64,000 nucleotides of DNA from Vibrio campbellii CAIM 519 = NBRC 15631 = ATCC 25920 (GCF_002163755.1 NZ_CP015863.1:2170001-2234000); one strand, 5' to 3'. Positions 8,710-18,330 are shown, counted from the stretch's first letter. Notes: a model not told the origin generated them from the sequence alone. Program-made: numbers and translations.

Positions 8710-9339
8710 CTAACTTGGCTTCCTTAACTCCAGGAGCAAGTAACGGCACACATAGCCAGCATGTGATGTGTAACCAATAAGGTTTTCTAGTGACACGACT
8801 TCTAGCCCTGCATTTTGGCTGAATTCACGGACTTCGCTCTCGGTGTAAGCGGTATGTACAACGGTGCCACTGTAGGTATTTCTCGGTAGGTCTTTTCCAT
8901 CTGGGTCGTGACATTGAAAACTGATGAAACAGCGTCCGTCGGCATTGAGCTTATTAGCGATGCATTGCAGTAGCGACTGTGGATTGGTAAGGAACTCAGT
9001 GAAACCGAGTGCAGTAATGATGTCGAAGGTTTGATTGAAAATCGGAGAGAAAGGTTGGTCTAGATTATGAACGCTGACACTTTGATAGAAGTTTGTCTCG
9101 CGTGCTTTATCGACCATTTTGGATGAAATATCCAAGCCGTGTAGAGTAGCTTCTGGGAAATGAGCTTTGATGACCTCCCCGATACTACCTGTTGCACAAG
9201 CTAAATCGAGAGCAGAGATTTGTTTGAGATCGAATGTTTTTAACTTTTCATCTACCCAATGTGGGCCAACGTATTGGCTGTCTTTAATTAACTTCTGATA
9301 GCGATCAGATACCTCATCATACATTTTGGCAACGTCCAT
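8710..9339 (-). CDS. Class I SAM-dependent methyltransferase
   Basis: Cytosolic methyltransferase of about 209 residues. Motif I reads ALDLACATGSIGEVI (about residues 44-58), followed by LHGLDISSKMVDKA and a FDIITALGFTEFL motif IV. The start is set at 9339, where AAAGGAGGT sits 5 bases upstream of ATG; an upstream in-frame ATG at 9369 has no such site and would put this ribosome site inside the gene. It forms a likely two-gene unit with the methyltransferase downstream. The acceptor is unknown. Confidence 0.82.
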   Translation of the reverse strand: MDVAKMYDEVSDRYQKLIKDSQYVGPHWVDEKLKTFDLKQISALDLACATGSIGEVIKAHFPEATLHGLDISSKMVDKARETNFYQSVSVHNLDQPFSPIFNQTFDIITALGFTEFLTNPQSLLQCIANKLNADGRCFISFQCHDPDGKDLPRNTYSGTVVHTAYTESEVREFSQNAGLEVVSLENLIGYTSHAGYVCRYLLLELRKPS

Positions 9340-9444
9340 AATACCTCCTTTATCATTGAACACTGCCAATGTAGCACGCCATATTCACTTAAACACGTAT
9401 ATCATTGTAAAAGCGTGAAAAAAGTCGACATGCTACACATTGAT

Positions 9445-9957
9445 TTAGGCCATCCAGATCCTTGCTAAAATGCCTATTGGTGTCGTAACACCTGTGGTGA
9501 TTGAGCTTACCTTTCCATCTTTTAATACATAGATGGTTGGCGTCACGCTGATGCTCCATTCTTGCATAATGCTGCTTTTCGGATCGTTGATGTTGTCGAA
9601 CTGGTAGTCTTTCGCCTGCATGAACTTTTGTACGCGCTCTTCCGGTCCGGATGCGCCGGATACTGCAACCACTTCATAGTAATCGCGTAACCAACTCACG
9701 CTTGGGCTAACAAACTTACACGCCGGACACCAAGTTGCCCAAAAGTACACAACCACCGGTTCTTCATGGCTTTTGGCAATCACATCGACAAACTCGCCAT
9801 CGGCCATGATCGCACTCAGAGGCGGCGCTTGCTCTTTAGGAATGTCTTTGGTGCGGTACCAATCCATGGCGACCGAAATCACGGTCACCATGAGCACCAT
9901 TTGCAACGCTTGACTAAGCCAGTATTTGAGCGACTTGCGCTTTTTTACTGTGTTCAC
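9445..9957 (-). CDS. scsD: Membrane-anchored thioredoxin-like protein (ScsD-like)
   Basis: Periplasm-facing thiol-disulfide oxidoreductase of 170 residues. One N-terminal membrane anchor (about residues 15-31) is followed by a thioredoxin fold with the WATWCPACK active site (Cys77, Cys80) and the cis-Pro in VTPTIYV (about 138). Its start overlaps the stop of the ScsB-like gene (ATGA), the same pairing as in suppressor-of-copper-sensitivity loci, where these proteins handle disulfides under copper or oxidative stress. ScsC, the usual soluble substrate, is not encoded here. Confidence 0.8.
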   Translation of the reverse strand: MNTVKKRKSLKYWLSQALQMVLMVTVISVAMDWYRTKDIPKEQAPPLSAIMADGEFVDVIAKSHEEPVVVYFWATWCPACKFVSPSVSWLRDYYEVVAVSGASGPEERVQKFMQAKDYQFDNINDPKSSIMQEWSISVTPTIYVLKDGKVSSITTGVTTPIGILARIWMA

Positions 9958-12065
9958 TTAATCGTGCCTCCGCTCGCTTGTTCGATGGCTTTCACCACAA
10001 CATAGTCAGTCAGAATCACTGGCAGAGGAATCCCCTCTGGCGCAGCTGGGCCATAAACGATATTGAATGGCACACCAAAGCGGCCGTGTGCTCGCAAGAA
10101 GTCGCTCACTGAGCCGTTCGGATGTGTCCAATCGCCTTTTAGTGTTGCGACGTTAGGGCTTTGCAACAGGGAGTAAACCGGATCTTGCCAGATCACGCCG
10201 ATCTTGTTGGCTTTACAAGTCACACACCAATCTGCGGTAACATCGACGAACACCACACGTCCATTCTTCACGTGATCTGTAATCGCTTCGTTGGACAGTT
10301 TTTCCCAAGCCAAATCGTCTGGCAATGGCGTCGCCCAATGATTTGCAGTCACACTGCCTAGTACCAAACCACCAGCAATCAGAATCAACGAAACCGTGCC
10401 AGAAATCGCCAACGCTTTATTGCCATAAATACGCTTAACACGCGTCATTATAACGATGAACGCAACCAAGCCGATCAGAATGACCCAAAATACCGGCAAG
10501 TGATTCGCCATCAGTGACAACAACCACGCACTGGTTGCCAACATCATTATGCCGAATACGATTTTCACGACATTCATCCATTGACCTGGTTTTGGCAGTT
10601 TCAACGCAATGCCCGGGAAGATAGCCACTAAGATCCAAGGCAGTGCCATGCCCAGAGCCAACGCAGTGAAGATAGCAAACAGAGTGACTACGTCTGCACC
10701 CAATGCAAACGCCACCGCAGTGCCAAAGAAAGGAGCAAAACAAGGCGTTGCTAACAGAGTCGCGAACATACCTTGCACGTAATGCCCAAATAGCGAGTTA
10801 TCGCCCTTGGAAGCTAACCAAGTGTTGGTACCTGATGACAGGCGAATTTCAAACAAACCAAGCATGTTGGCACCAAACAGTCCAGTTACTAACAGCATTA
10901 AGCCCAAGAACCAAGGGCTTTGGAATTGCACACCCCAGCCGATGGCATTACCCGTTAGCTTTAGCACTAAGACAAAGCCAGCCAATAGCCAGAACGAAGT
11001 CAGAATACCCAGCGAAGAAGCCACGAACTGAGTGCGAATTTGACGACGCTCAACGCCTTGTGCCGCTACGATGCTGCTTAACTTCATGCCGAGAACTGGC
11101 AATACACAAGGCATGATGTTGAGAATCAAACCACCGAGTAACGCGAACAAGAAAATGTTCACCAGTGACGTACTTGGTAAGGCTTCAGTAATCACACCCG
11201 CTTTGGCTTGCGCGGTTTCTTGCGCCAGTAAGTTGTTGTCTTTGATTGAGACATAAACCGATTGGTTATCCAGCTCTACGTCACCCAACCAAGTATTCAC
11301 TAGGTAGTTGGCAGTAAGCGTATTGCCCTCTTGATGCAGCCCTTCCAATTTGAAACTGTAATCGCTGGTTGCTTCGTCGACACCATCAACCAACACTTCT
11401 GGTTTTTGCCAACCTTGTGAGTTAGTCAGTTTGATTTGTAGCTTAGATTGGTTTGCATCCCAGTTTGCTTCTGTCACTTCAACAAATGGTGAAGCTTGAG
11501 GCACACTGCTCACCGCTTGCGCGTAAGTGAACATCACTCCTTCATCAACTTGTAGATCGGAAGGTAGGAAAGACAGTTGAATGTGGTAATCGGTTAGTAC
11601 ACAAATGGTGGTACATGAAGACAGCGTCAGCGTCGCATCAATCGTCACTGGTTTGTTCATGTCTTCGACGTGCAGCGTCATTGGGAAGACGGTGTCACCT
11701 TTGTAGCCTAGCGTCTCGATACCAAGCAGCTCGTATTTCTTCGGATACGGCCATTGCCAATCCACTTTGGTTAGGTTTTGTGATTTTTCCCAACTAATAG
11801 ATGGCGCAACGCCACCCTCACCCGGTGAACGCCAGTAAGTTTTCCAATCACCGGTCAGTTTGACATCAAGGTAACCAGTGAGTGTGTTGGTATTTGGATC
11901 TTGCTGGCCCGTTAAGACAAAGCGCGTTTGCACAGGTGGATGCTGCGGGTTGGTCAGCCATCCAGTGTCTGTCGTTTGTGCTTGGGCAATTAGCGAGAAT
12001 AAGCTCAGTGCCAGAGTCATGATAAGCATCAACGCGACTTGAGTCGTTTTTTTCATGTGGTTCAT
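9954..12065 (-). CDS. scsB: DsbD-family protein-disulfide reductase (ScsB-like)
   Basis: Inner-membrane electron transporter passing reducing power from cytosolic thioredoxin to periplasmic thiol proteins. The 703-residue protein has a signal peptide (about 1-30), a periplasmic N-terminal region with cysteines (SSCTTICV, about 148-155), a DsbD-type membrane core beginning near residue 300 (NIMPCVLPVLG and later LLATPCFAPFFG carry the paired membrane cysteines), and a C-terminal thioredoxin domain with TADWCVTCK. Length and N-terminal domain fit ScsB better than classical DsbD (about 565 residues). AGGAATAACT precedes the ATG. Confidence 0.88.
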   Translation of the reverse strand: MNHMKKTTQVALMLIMTLALSLFSLIAQAQTTDTGWLTNPQHPPVQTRFVLTGQQDPNTNTLTGYLDVKLTGDWKTYWRSPGEGGVAPSISWEKSQNLTKVDWQWPYPKKYELLGIETLGYKGDTVFPMTLHVEDMNKPVTIDATLTLSSCTTICVLTDYHIQLSFLPSDLQVDEGVMFTYAQAVSSVPQASPFVEVTEANWDANQSKLQIKLTNSQGWQKPEVLVDGVDEATSDYSFKLEGLHQEGNTLTANYLVNTWLGDVELDNQSVYVSIKDNNLLAQETAQAKAGVITEALPSTSLVNIFLFALLGGLILNIMPCVLPVLGMKLSSIVAAQGVERRQIRTQFVASSLGILTSFWLLAGFVLVLKLTGNAIGWGVQFQSPWFLGLMLLVTGLFGANMLGLFEIRLSSGTNTWLASKGDNSLFGHYVQGMFATLLATPCFAPFFGTAVAFALGADVVTLFAIFTALALGMALPWILVAIFPGIALKLPKPGQWMNVVKIVFGIMMLATSAWLLSLMANHLPVFWVILIGLVAFIVIMTRVKRIYGNKALAISGTVSLILIAGGLVLGSVTANHWATPLPDDLAWEKLSNEAITDHVKNGRVVFVDVTADWCVTCKANKIGVIWQDPVYSLLQSPNVATLKGDWTHPNGSVSDFLRAHGRFGVPFNIVYGPAAPEGIPLPVILTDYVVVKAIEQASGGTIK

Positions 12066-12132
12066 AGTTATTCCTAGTTAAAAACAAGTGTAGAGAAAAA
12101 CTGACGATACGAAACTCGTCAGAAATCACTTG

Positions 12133-12531
12133 TCATTCGCGGAATACACACAGGGTGAGATGGACTCGATACTTTTGGACTATCGGTTCGGTCCATTGTC
12201 TTTTGCTGGCGAACGCACAACAGCGCCACACGACAAGCGCGAGGATGCCAACAAACAAAACAACGACCAAGGTTTCCAGTTGTTGCTGAGCAAATTGAAT
12301 CAGCTTTTCAGACAATTCACATTTACTCGTGTCATGCCCACTTTCTGCTTTTACGATTTTGACTTCATCGCCGACAACCGCAGAAGTCGAGCTTGCGTCA
12401 TATTGCATGGCACAACTGAACATCAAACCAGAATTTTTCATCAGGCACACCACAATCACCCAGCCAATTAACGCTAGGAGCCATTTGCCCTGTTGTCGTG
12501 ACGCAGTAGATTGTAAAGTGGATGAATGCAT
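12133..12531 (-). CDS. Small two-helix membrane protein upstream of scsBD, function unknown
   Basis: I do not recognise the family. The 132-residue product from the ATG at 12531 has two membrane segments (WLLALIGWVIVVCLM and LETLVVVLFVGILALVVW) flanking a loop of about 45 residues with two cysteines (SCAMQYD and TSKCELS). It lies 67 bp upstream of the ScsB-like gene in the same direction, so the two cysteines and the position suggest it may belong to the thiol/metal stress operon; this is inference. The longer frame opening at 12567 lacks a ribosome site. Confidence 0.6.
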   Translation of the reverse strand: MHSSTLQSTASRQQGKWLLALIGWVIVVCLMKNSGLMFSCAMQYDASSTSAVVGDEVKIVKAESGHDTSKCELSEKLIQFAQQQLETLVVVLFVGILALVVWRCCAFASKRQWTEPIVQKYRVHLTLCVFRE

Positions 12532-12671
12532 TCTAACTTCGATAAATCTGAAAACGCAGGAAATCATACGTAAGTTAATATAAACCTCAAGTGGTATGAT
12601 TTTTTTGAACAGCGCGTTTTTGTAACTAACTGTTATAGTCTCATGACTACCGTTTCTGTAAATAATTCAAC

Positions 12672-13577
12672 ATGCTCAATAAAGTTAATCTTGCTGATAT
12701 TCGCTCCTTCGTTTTGATCGCTCAACTGGGAAACTTCACCAAAGCGGCAGAAGCGCTTTCCGTCTCTCGTTCTCATGTGTCTCGCCAAATCAGTGGACTT
12801 GAAGCACAGATGGGCGTGACCTTACTAACTCGCACCACACGTACTCTGCGTTTGACCCATGCTGGTGAACGATTTTACCAAGAGTGTGAGAAAGCTCTGC
12901 GCGATATCGACCAAGCGTTGATCGCCGCAGTCGACGACACTCAAGAAGTTCGAGGCTTGATTCGCGTAAACTGCGTGGGTGGCTATATCGGCGAGGACAT
13001 CATTGCCAAATACGTCAATGAGTTCATTTTGGAATACCCGAATATCACCGTAGATTTGGATTTCTCTTCACCACGAATTAACCTGATTGAGGACCAATTC
13101 GACGTGGCGATTCGCATGGGCGAGTTGGAAGACGCAGGATTCGTCGCACGTAAACTGATGATGATTGATATGGTGACGCTGGCAAGCCCGAACTACCTCA
13201 AAACGCATGGGGAACCAGTGACGCCAAAAGAGCTGGCGAAACATCGCACACTAACTGGCTCTGTCACTCGCTGGAGTTACCGTAATGTGGCTAACCCGCA
13301 AGAACACAGTGACGTCATCGTGAAAGGTAATCTGCGTTGTAAAAACGGCAGAGCACTCGTGATGGGCGCACTACACGGTAACGGAATTGTCCGTGTGCCA
13401 TTAAGTTACTGCGACGAAGAGGTCAAACGAGGCCAACTGGTTAAAGTGATGCCAGAGTGGGAAATCCCCTCTGTTCCCTTGTCTGCCATTTTCCATCGCG
13501 ACCGTTATCAACCTAAACGTCTTCGTACCTTCATCGACTTCGTTAAAGCCAAATTTGGGCAGGAGTTTGCAGAATAA
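12672..13577 (+). CDS. LysR-family transcriptional regulator
   Basis: DNA-binding regulator of 301 residues, typical LysR length. The winged helix-turn-helix is at residues 5-62 (SFVLIAQLGNFTKAAEALSV, then SRSHVSRQISGLEAQMG and LLTRTTRTLRLT), and the effector-binding periplasmic-protein-like domain spans about 90-295. It belongs to the CrgA-like clade by its N-terminal pattern. It is divergent from the small membrane protein/scsBD operon across about 140 bp, so it may regulate that operon; the inducer is unknown. Confidence 0.88.
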   Translation: MLNKVNLADIRSFVLIAQLGNFTKAAEALSVSRSHVSRQISGLEAQMGVTLLTRTTRTLRLTHAGERFYQECEKALRDIDQALIAAVDDTQEVRGLIRVNCVGGYIGEDIIAKYVNEFILEYPNITVDLDFSSPRINLIEDQFDVAIRMGELEDAGFVARKLMMIDMVTLASPNYLKTHGEPVTPKELAKHRTLTGSVTRWSYRNVANPQEHSDVIVKGNLRCKNGRALVMGALHGNGIVRVPLSYCDEEVKRGQLVKVMPEWEIPSVPLSAIFHRDRYQPKRLRTFIDFVKAKFGQEFAE

Positions 13578-13757
13578 AAAGACGAAACGCACACGCGCAG
13601 CGTCTAAAACGAAGCATGGAACAACACCTGAACCAGTCTCCGAGGCTGTTTTTTTCATTTAAACAGGTTAGAGGCTTGTAAAACACACCCTCAAAAACAA
13701 GCGTCTAAGAAGAAAAAGCGTTATTCTTAGTTATTAAAAGTACGAAATAATAACTGA

Positions 13758-15089
13758 ATGAGAGCTCAACCTAATTCACATCAACTGATCTCCTGTGAGG
13801 AATGCGGCTTGGTCGTTCGTATCCCCGATATTGAACAAGGTCAAAAAGCCCAGTGCCCCCGCTGTGAGCATTCGCTAACCAAAGTCAACGCCAAGCCGTA
13901 TCAAAGCGTTATCGCTGTGTCGGTTGCGTGTCTGATCATGTTGGTTTTGAGTATTTCTTTCCCATTTATGTCGTTTAGCGTTCAAGGTTTATCTCAAGAA
14001 ATCACCTTAATGCACGCGGCGAAGATGTTAGCGGAATTTCATAACGCACTACTCGGCGCCTTGCTGCTCGCAACAGTAGTCGTGTTACCCGCTATTTATG
14101 TTGGTTTGATCCTCTTTCTTCACCTCGAAGCCTTAAAATCACTCAAGCACCCATTAGGGAAAAAACGAATCCGCATGGCGAAAACGCTTTGTAGACTCTT
14201 ATTCCGAGTCGAACCTTGGCTGATGGTTGATGTATTTTTGATTGGCGTTTTGGTGAGCTTGATTAAGATTGCCTCGCTGGCCGAAATCGGCATGGGCAGC
14301 TCATTCTGGGCATTCTGTGTGTACACCGTGCTGGTCGTGAAGTGCATTTCGATGGTCGACAAGAGTTGGCTATGGGGACACTTCATTCCTGCGATTGAAT
14401 TACCAAACGTGAAAGAAGGTGACACACACCATAACGAAAACCACATCGGTTGCCACACTTGTCATCAAATCAATCCAATTGAAGATAAAAAACACCAAAA
14501 ATGCCTTCGTTGTGATAGCCCGGTACACAGATACAACCCAAAAGATAACATGCAGAAAGCTTGGGCTTTGCTGTTTGCGGCGGTCATTTTCTACATTCCT
14601 GCTAATTTATATCCAATGATGTACACCGTGAGCCTTGGTCATTCCGAAGGTTCCACCATCATGGAAGGCGTGGTTCTCCTGTGGCAGCTGGGTTCTTACC
14701 CTATTGCAGCAGTTATTTTCTTCGCTAGCGTGTTTATCCCTATGGCAAAAATGCTGGCATTGGCGTGGCTTTACTACAACGCTCAAAAAGCACAGTACTT
14801 GCCACCGGAAGAAAGCATTTCCCGTTTAAAGGTCTATCGAATTACAGAATTTATCGGTCGTTGGTCAATGATTGATATTTTTGTTGTCGCAATTTTGGTT
14901 GCGCTCGTACAGTTGCAAAACCTAATGGCGATTTACCCTGGTCCAGCTGCACTCTCATTTGCTGCAGTGGTCATACTAACCATGCTCTCTGCAATGATTT
15001 TTGACTCGCGTTTGTTGTGGCAATTACCACAAAACGAAGCGCAGGAGCCAATGAACAATTACTTAACTGAGAAAGCCAAATATGAGTGA
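13758..15089 (+). CDS. pqiA: Paraquat-inducible protein A
   Basis: Inner-membrane component of the Pqi envelope system, which with PqiB and PqiC bridges inner and outer membranes in lipid transport. The 443-residue protein holds two PqiA repeats, each opened by a zinc ribbon: CEECG with CPRCEH (about residues 19-39) and CHTCH with CLRCDSP (about 230-255), each followed by four membrane segments. Both zinc ribbons are complete. It overlaps pqiB by 8 bp. The ATG at 13758 has only a weak ribosome site. Confidence 0.92.
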   Translation: MRAQPNSHQLISCEECGLVVRIPDIEQGQKAQCPRCEHSLTKVNAKPYQSVIAVSVACLIMLVLSISFPFMSFSVQGLSQEITLMHAAKMLAEFHNALLGALLLATVVVLPAIYVGLILFLHLEALKSLKHPLGKKRIRMAKTLCRLLFRVEPWLMVDVFLIGVLVSLIKIASLAEIGMGSSFWAFCVYTVLVVKCISMVDKSWLWGHFIPAIELPNVKEGDTHHNENHIGCHTCHQINPIEDKKHQKCLRCDSPVHRYNPKDNMQKAWALLFAAVIFYIPANLYPMMYTVSLGHSEGSTIMEGVVLLWQLGSYPIAAVIFFASVFIPMAKMLALAWLYYNAQKAQYLPPEESISRLKVYRITEFIGRWSMIDIFVVAILVALVQLQNLMAIYPGPAALSFAAVVILTMLSAMIFDSRLLWQLPQNEAQEPMNNYLTEKAKYE

Positions 15090-16728
15090 TGAGAACAACG
15101 CAACCGCTCAAATAAAACCTCAAAAGCAAGTCTCTGCGATTTGGATCATCCCGCTCCTTGCGCTAGCGATGGGAGCGTGGATGCTGTTCCAATACATCAA
15201 CAGCACTGGACCAGAAATCACGTTAAAACTTCCTACAGCGGAAGGCATTGAAGTCGGCAAAACAGAAATCAAAGCTCTGAACGTAAAAGTGGGCGTTATC
15301 ACTGATGTCAAACTTAGCGAAGACTATGACCATATCATTGCTACCGCACAAATGGACAAAGACGCCGATCGCATGCTGCGTGAGGACTCTATGTTCTGGG
15401 TGGTGAAACCACGTATTGGTCGCGAAGGTGTCTCTGGCTTAGAGACACTACTATCAGGCGCATATGTTCAATTGCAACCGGGGAAATCAAAGGTAAAAAA
15501 AGAGCACTTTGATGTGCTTGACGTTCCACCCGTTGCCTCTCCCGATGCAGAGGGCCTGCGCCTTGTTTTAACACATAGAGAGGCAGGTAAGCTGGGGGTT
15601 GGCGATCCTGTCATATACAAAGGCTTTACCGTAGGCCGAGTTGAAGCGACTAGCTTTGATGTCGAAACTCGCCGTGCGCTATACCAGCTGTTTATTTTCA
15701 AACCATATGACAGCTTAGTGCGCACCAAAACTCACTTTTGGCTAACATCTGGCGTTGACTTGCAGTTGAATGCGGGAGGCTTTGAGGTGAAATTTGGTTC
15801 CTTAGAAAGCCTAATCACAGGCGGAGTTACTTTTGATACTGTACCTGGTTTAGATGCTGGAGATGAAGTCACTGAGGACATGTTGCACTTCCGTCTTTTC
15901 GATGATGTGAAGCAAGTACGCGAAGGCATGTACGACGAATACATCCAATTTGTGATGATGTTTGAAGAATCTGTCCGAGGCCTAAAAGCGAAAGCACCGG
16001 TTGAATACCGCGGTCTTCGTATCGGTACGGTAATGAAAGTGCCGATGCGTATGCCAAGACCTGAAGAGGATTTCTCAGCGAAGAAAATCCCAGTGCTTGT
16101 GCGCATCGAACTTGGCCGCGTTTATGAAAACTTACCATCTAGCCAACTGCAAAAATTCAAAGAGAAACTAGAAGAAGAGTTTACTAAAGGGCTTCGTGGC
16201 ACACTGAAAACTGGTAACTTGTTAACCGGTGCGCTGTACATCGACACTGACTTCTACCCAGATGAAGAGCCATATGTGCCAAGCAAGTTTGAAGACTATG
16301 ATGTATTCCCAACGAAGCAAGGTGGTTTCGCCCAAGTTCAACGCCAAGTCAATGACTTCCTCACTAAGCTGAACAGTTTACCGATGGAAGACACGTTGAA
16401 CTCACTGAATAAGACACTGAAGAACTCAGAAAAAACACTGGCTTCGGCAGAACGCGTAGCGAATAGCGTGGATCGTCTCCTTAACCAAGAAGACACTAAA
16501 GCAATTCCAGCGGATATTCGTAAGAGCTTGGAACAGTTACAAAAAACGTTGGATGGCTATGGCCCGAACTCCACCATGTACAGTGAAATGGAGTCAACGT
16601 TGAAAGAACTAGAGCAAGTGATGACTGAGTTTAAACCGGTTCTCAAGCAGTTGAATGAAAAACCAAACTCGTTAGTATTCGGTGAAGATGACGTCAACGA
16701 TCCAACCCCAGTTAGAGGGCAAAAATAA
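15082..16728 (+). CDS. pqiB: MCE-domain tunnel protein PqiB
   Basis: Periplasm-spanning MCE protein that assembles into a tube between the membranes. The 548-residue product has one N-terminal membrane helix (about 17-33, WIIPLLALAMGAWMLFQ), three MCE domains (about 45-140, 160-270 and 285-400) and a C-terminal coiled coil (about 415-530) rich in Leu/Lys/Glu. Length and three-MCE layout match E. coli PqiB. The start ATG overlaps pqiA and the stop overlaps pqiC, so this is one translationally coupled operon. Confidence 0.93.
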   Translation: MSDENNATAQIKPQKQVSAIWIIPLLALAMGAWMLFQYINSTGPEITLKLPTAEGIEVGKTEIKALNVKVGVITDVKLSEDYDHIIATAQMDKDADRMLREDSMFWVVKPRIGREGVSGLETLLSGAYVQLQPGKSKVKKEHFDVLDVPPVASPDAEGLRLVLTHREAGKLGVGDPVIYKGFTVGRVEATSFDVETRRALYQLFIFKPYDSLVRTKTHFWLTSGVDLQLNAGGFEVKFGSLESLITGGVTFDTVPGLDAGDEVTEDMLHFRLFDDVKQVREGMYDEYIQFVMMFEESVRGLKAKAPVEYRGLRIGTVMKVPMRMPRPEEDFSAKKIPVLVRIELGRVYENLPSSQLQKFKEKLEEEFTKGLRGTLKTGNLLTGALYIDTDFYPDEEPYVPSKFEDYDVFPTKQGGFAQVQRQVNDFLTKLNSLPMEDTLNSLNKTLKNSEKTLASAERVANSVDRLLNQEDTKAIPADIRKSLEQLQKTLDGYGPNSTMYSEMESTLKELEQVMTEFKPVLKQLNEKPNSLVFGEDDVNDPTPVRGQK

Positions 16729-17297
16729 TGAAACGCAGACTTTTATTGATCTCTGCCCTTTTGGCAGGTTGTAGCAGTGCACCTGAAGACTCTGGCGCTT
16801 TGTATGTCTTACCGGAAGTAAGTTCTGCTAAGGTAAGTGGCACAGCGATTGCTCAGCGTCCACAGCTGGTGGTTCGCCCTGTAGAGCTTGCTAGCTACCT
16901 TGCTGACAGCGGTATCGTATATCGAACCTCTGAAACAAAAATAGTTCAAGCGAAACACAATCAGTGGGCGCACAATATCTCTGAGCAAATCACACAACGC
17001 ATTATTGACGAGCTGCGCAGCAAGCAAAGCCAATACTGGCCGGTTGAAGTAAATAATCAGCTTGACCAAAGTGGTGAGAGCAAACTTTTACTTTCATTTA
17101 GCAAGTTTAATGGCAGCTATCAAGGCAACGCTGAAATTGAAGGTGAATGGTTGATTGTTGATGAAAACGGCAAAGTGAAAAATAGCGCACCAGTCAAAAT
17201 CAACATGCCTTTGCAAGATGATGGCTATGACGCACTTGTCGATGCGCTGTCAGTGGGTTTGAACAACCTAACAGACCAAATCGCAGCCCAATTATAA
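16728..17297 (+). CDS. pqiC: Outer-membrane lipoprotein PqiC
   Basis: Outer-membrane lipoprotein that docks the PqiB tube. The 189-residue precursor has a lipobox LLAGCSS (Cys15) and an ABC-transport auxiliary-lipoprotein domain (about 40-185) with the RPQLVVRPVELASYL start typical of the family. It overlaps the pqiB stop as TAATG. A hairpin at 17309-17336 follows. Confidence 0.9.
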   Translation: MKRRLLLISALLAGCSSAPEDSGALYVLPEVSSAKVSGTAIAQRPQLVVRPVELASYLADSGIVYRTSETKIVQAKHNQWAHNISEQITQRIIDELRSKQSQYWPVEVNNQLDQSGESKLLLSFSKFNGSYQGNAEIEGEWLIVDENGKVKNSAPVKINMPLQDDGYDALVDALSVGLNNLTDQIAAQL

Positions 17298-17308
17298 TCC
17301 CCCCTCCT

Positions 17309-17336
17309 CGCCCATTCAGTTCTCTGAGTGGGCGAA
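17309..17336 (+). terminator. Terminator-like hairpin after pqiC
   Basis: CGCCCATTCAG pairs with CTGAGTGGGCG around a TTCT loop with a single G-T pair. No long T-run follows, so termination strength is uncertain. Confidence 0.45.
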
Positions 17337-17403
17337 GCGTTTCTGCACTTTACGCCACACTCTCCTAAGCTAATAAGAACAAGAGCTATTAGGAACCACC
17401 GAG

Positions 17404-17886
17404 ATGAATAAATCGGAAGTTATCTGGCCAGATTATTACCACCCCAAACATGCCCGCATTCATGTTCGTAGCCAAATTGAAATCCCAGAGCCTCCTGAAG
17501 TCGTTTGGCAACATTTAGTACGAGCACCAGAATGGCCGGCATGGCGACGTGCAAAAACCATGGTTCAAATCCTTAATGGTGACAACACCTTATGTAAAAA
17601 CACTATGTTTCGTTGGAAGGCCTCTGGATTTGAAGTGAAGTGCACCGTCGTAGAGTATTTACAGAACCAGCGCTTAGCATGGAAGGGGAAAAGAGGAAGT
17701 ATCGATATTTATCATGCTTGGGTGCTAGAACCGACGAAGCACGGTTGCTGTATTATTACAGAGAGCACCCAGCGCGGTGGAATCACGTGGTTAACGAAGT
17801 ACTTCGCGCCAAGGCGGTTAAGAAATTATCACCTCAGATGGTTGGAAGAACTATGCCGTCAATCTCATGGTCATTGCGAAAAATAG
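17404..17886 (+). CDS. SRPBCC (START-like) superfamily protein
   Basis: Small soluble protein of 160 residues with a polyketide-cyclase/START-like hydrophobic cavity fold: IEIPEPPEVVWQHLVRAPEWPAWR (split here as IEIPEPPEVVWQHL, then APEWPAW, about residues 22-46) is the standard opening, and the end helix RWLEELCRQ closes it. AGGAACC precedes the ATG. The ligand is unknown and it appears monocistronic. Confidence 0.75.
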   Translation: MNKSEVIWPDYYHPKHARIHVRSQIEIPEPPEVVWQHLVRAPEWPAWRRAKTMVQILNGDNTLCKNTMFRWKASGFEVKCTVVEYLQNQRLAWKGKRGSIDIYHAWVLEPTKHGCCIITESTQRGGITWLTKYFAPRRLRNYHLRWLEELCRQSHGHCEK

Positions 17887-18034
17887 CGCGATGGCCTTTC
17901 AAACCCAATGCTCAATAAATGCACTCGGCCTGATCTCAATCATATTTGAGACACACCGCTTAAGATACCCTTAGCGAAAATTAGAAATTCCAATCCTATG
18001 GCCTATGGGCCAAGAGAAAGGCGTTAAATTAGCA

Positions 18035-18274
18035 ATGTCGATTAACATTTCAGATCTTACCGCTGCGTTAAGCAAGGTCGAGCATATCCATAAAGTTCAA
18101 CTGGAAAACGTACACCAGTTTTTTAAAGCAAACGAGGCTTTCTCGCTGAATACATTTAGCCAGATCGTTTCGAATAGCTCTATCGATGAACGTTTTAAGA
18201 CCATCGATGCAGCATTTGCTTCACTTGGTGACGTAAAGACTTACCTATTGGAAGTCTCCTACCTAGTAAGCTAG
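18035..18274 (+). CDS. Small helical protein of unknown function
   Basis: A 79-residue product (from MSINISDLTAAL) with amphipathic helices and no membrane segment or known motif. An upstream in-frame ATG at 18005 would add ten residues; neither has a strong ribosome site. Codon use looks ordinary. Its stop codon lies within the second unit of an octamer repeat, and a good terminator follows, which supports a real transcription unit. Confidence 0.5.
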   Translation: MSINISDLTAALSKVEHIHKVQLENVHQFFKANEAFSLNTFSQIVSNSSIDERFKTIDAAFASLGDVKTYLLEVSYLVS

Positions 18275-18316
18275 TAAGCTAGTAAGCTAGTAAGCTAGTA
18301 AGCTAGTAAGCTAGTA
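18263..18316 (+). repeat. Octamer tandem repeat (CTAGTAAG) x 6
   Basis: Six perfect CTAGTAAG units and a partial seventh (CTAGTA) run from the last codons of the small gene to the terminator. The gene's TAG stop is formed at the first/second unit, so changes in copy number would not alter the protein. Confidence 0.9.
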
Positions 18317-18330
18317 TTTTGAAAATGAAA

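Noticed and set aside
18263..18316. CRISPR-like or phase-variation array
   Set aside because: Units are 8 bp with no spacers, so not CRISPR; the stop codon falls at the first units, so copy change would not switch the protein.
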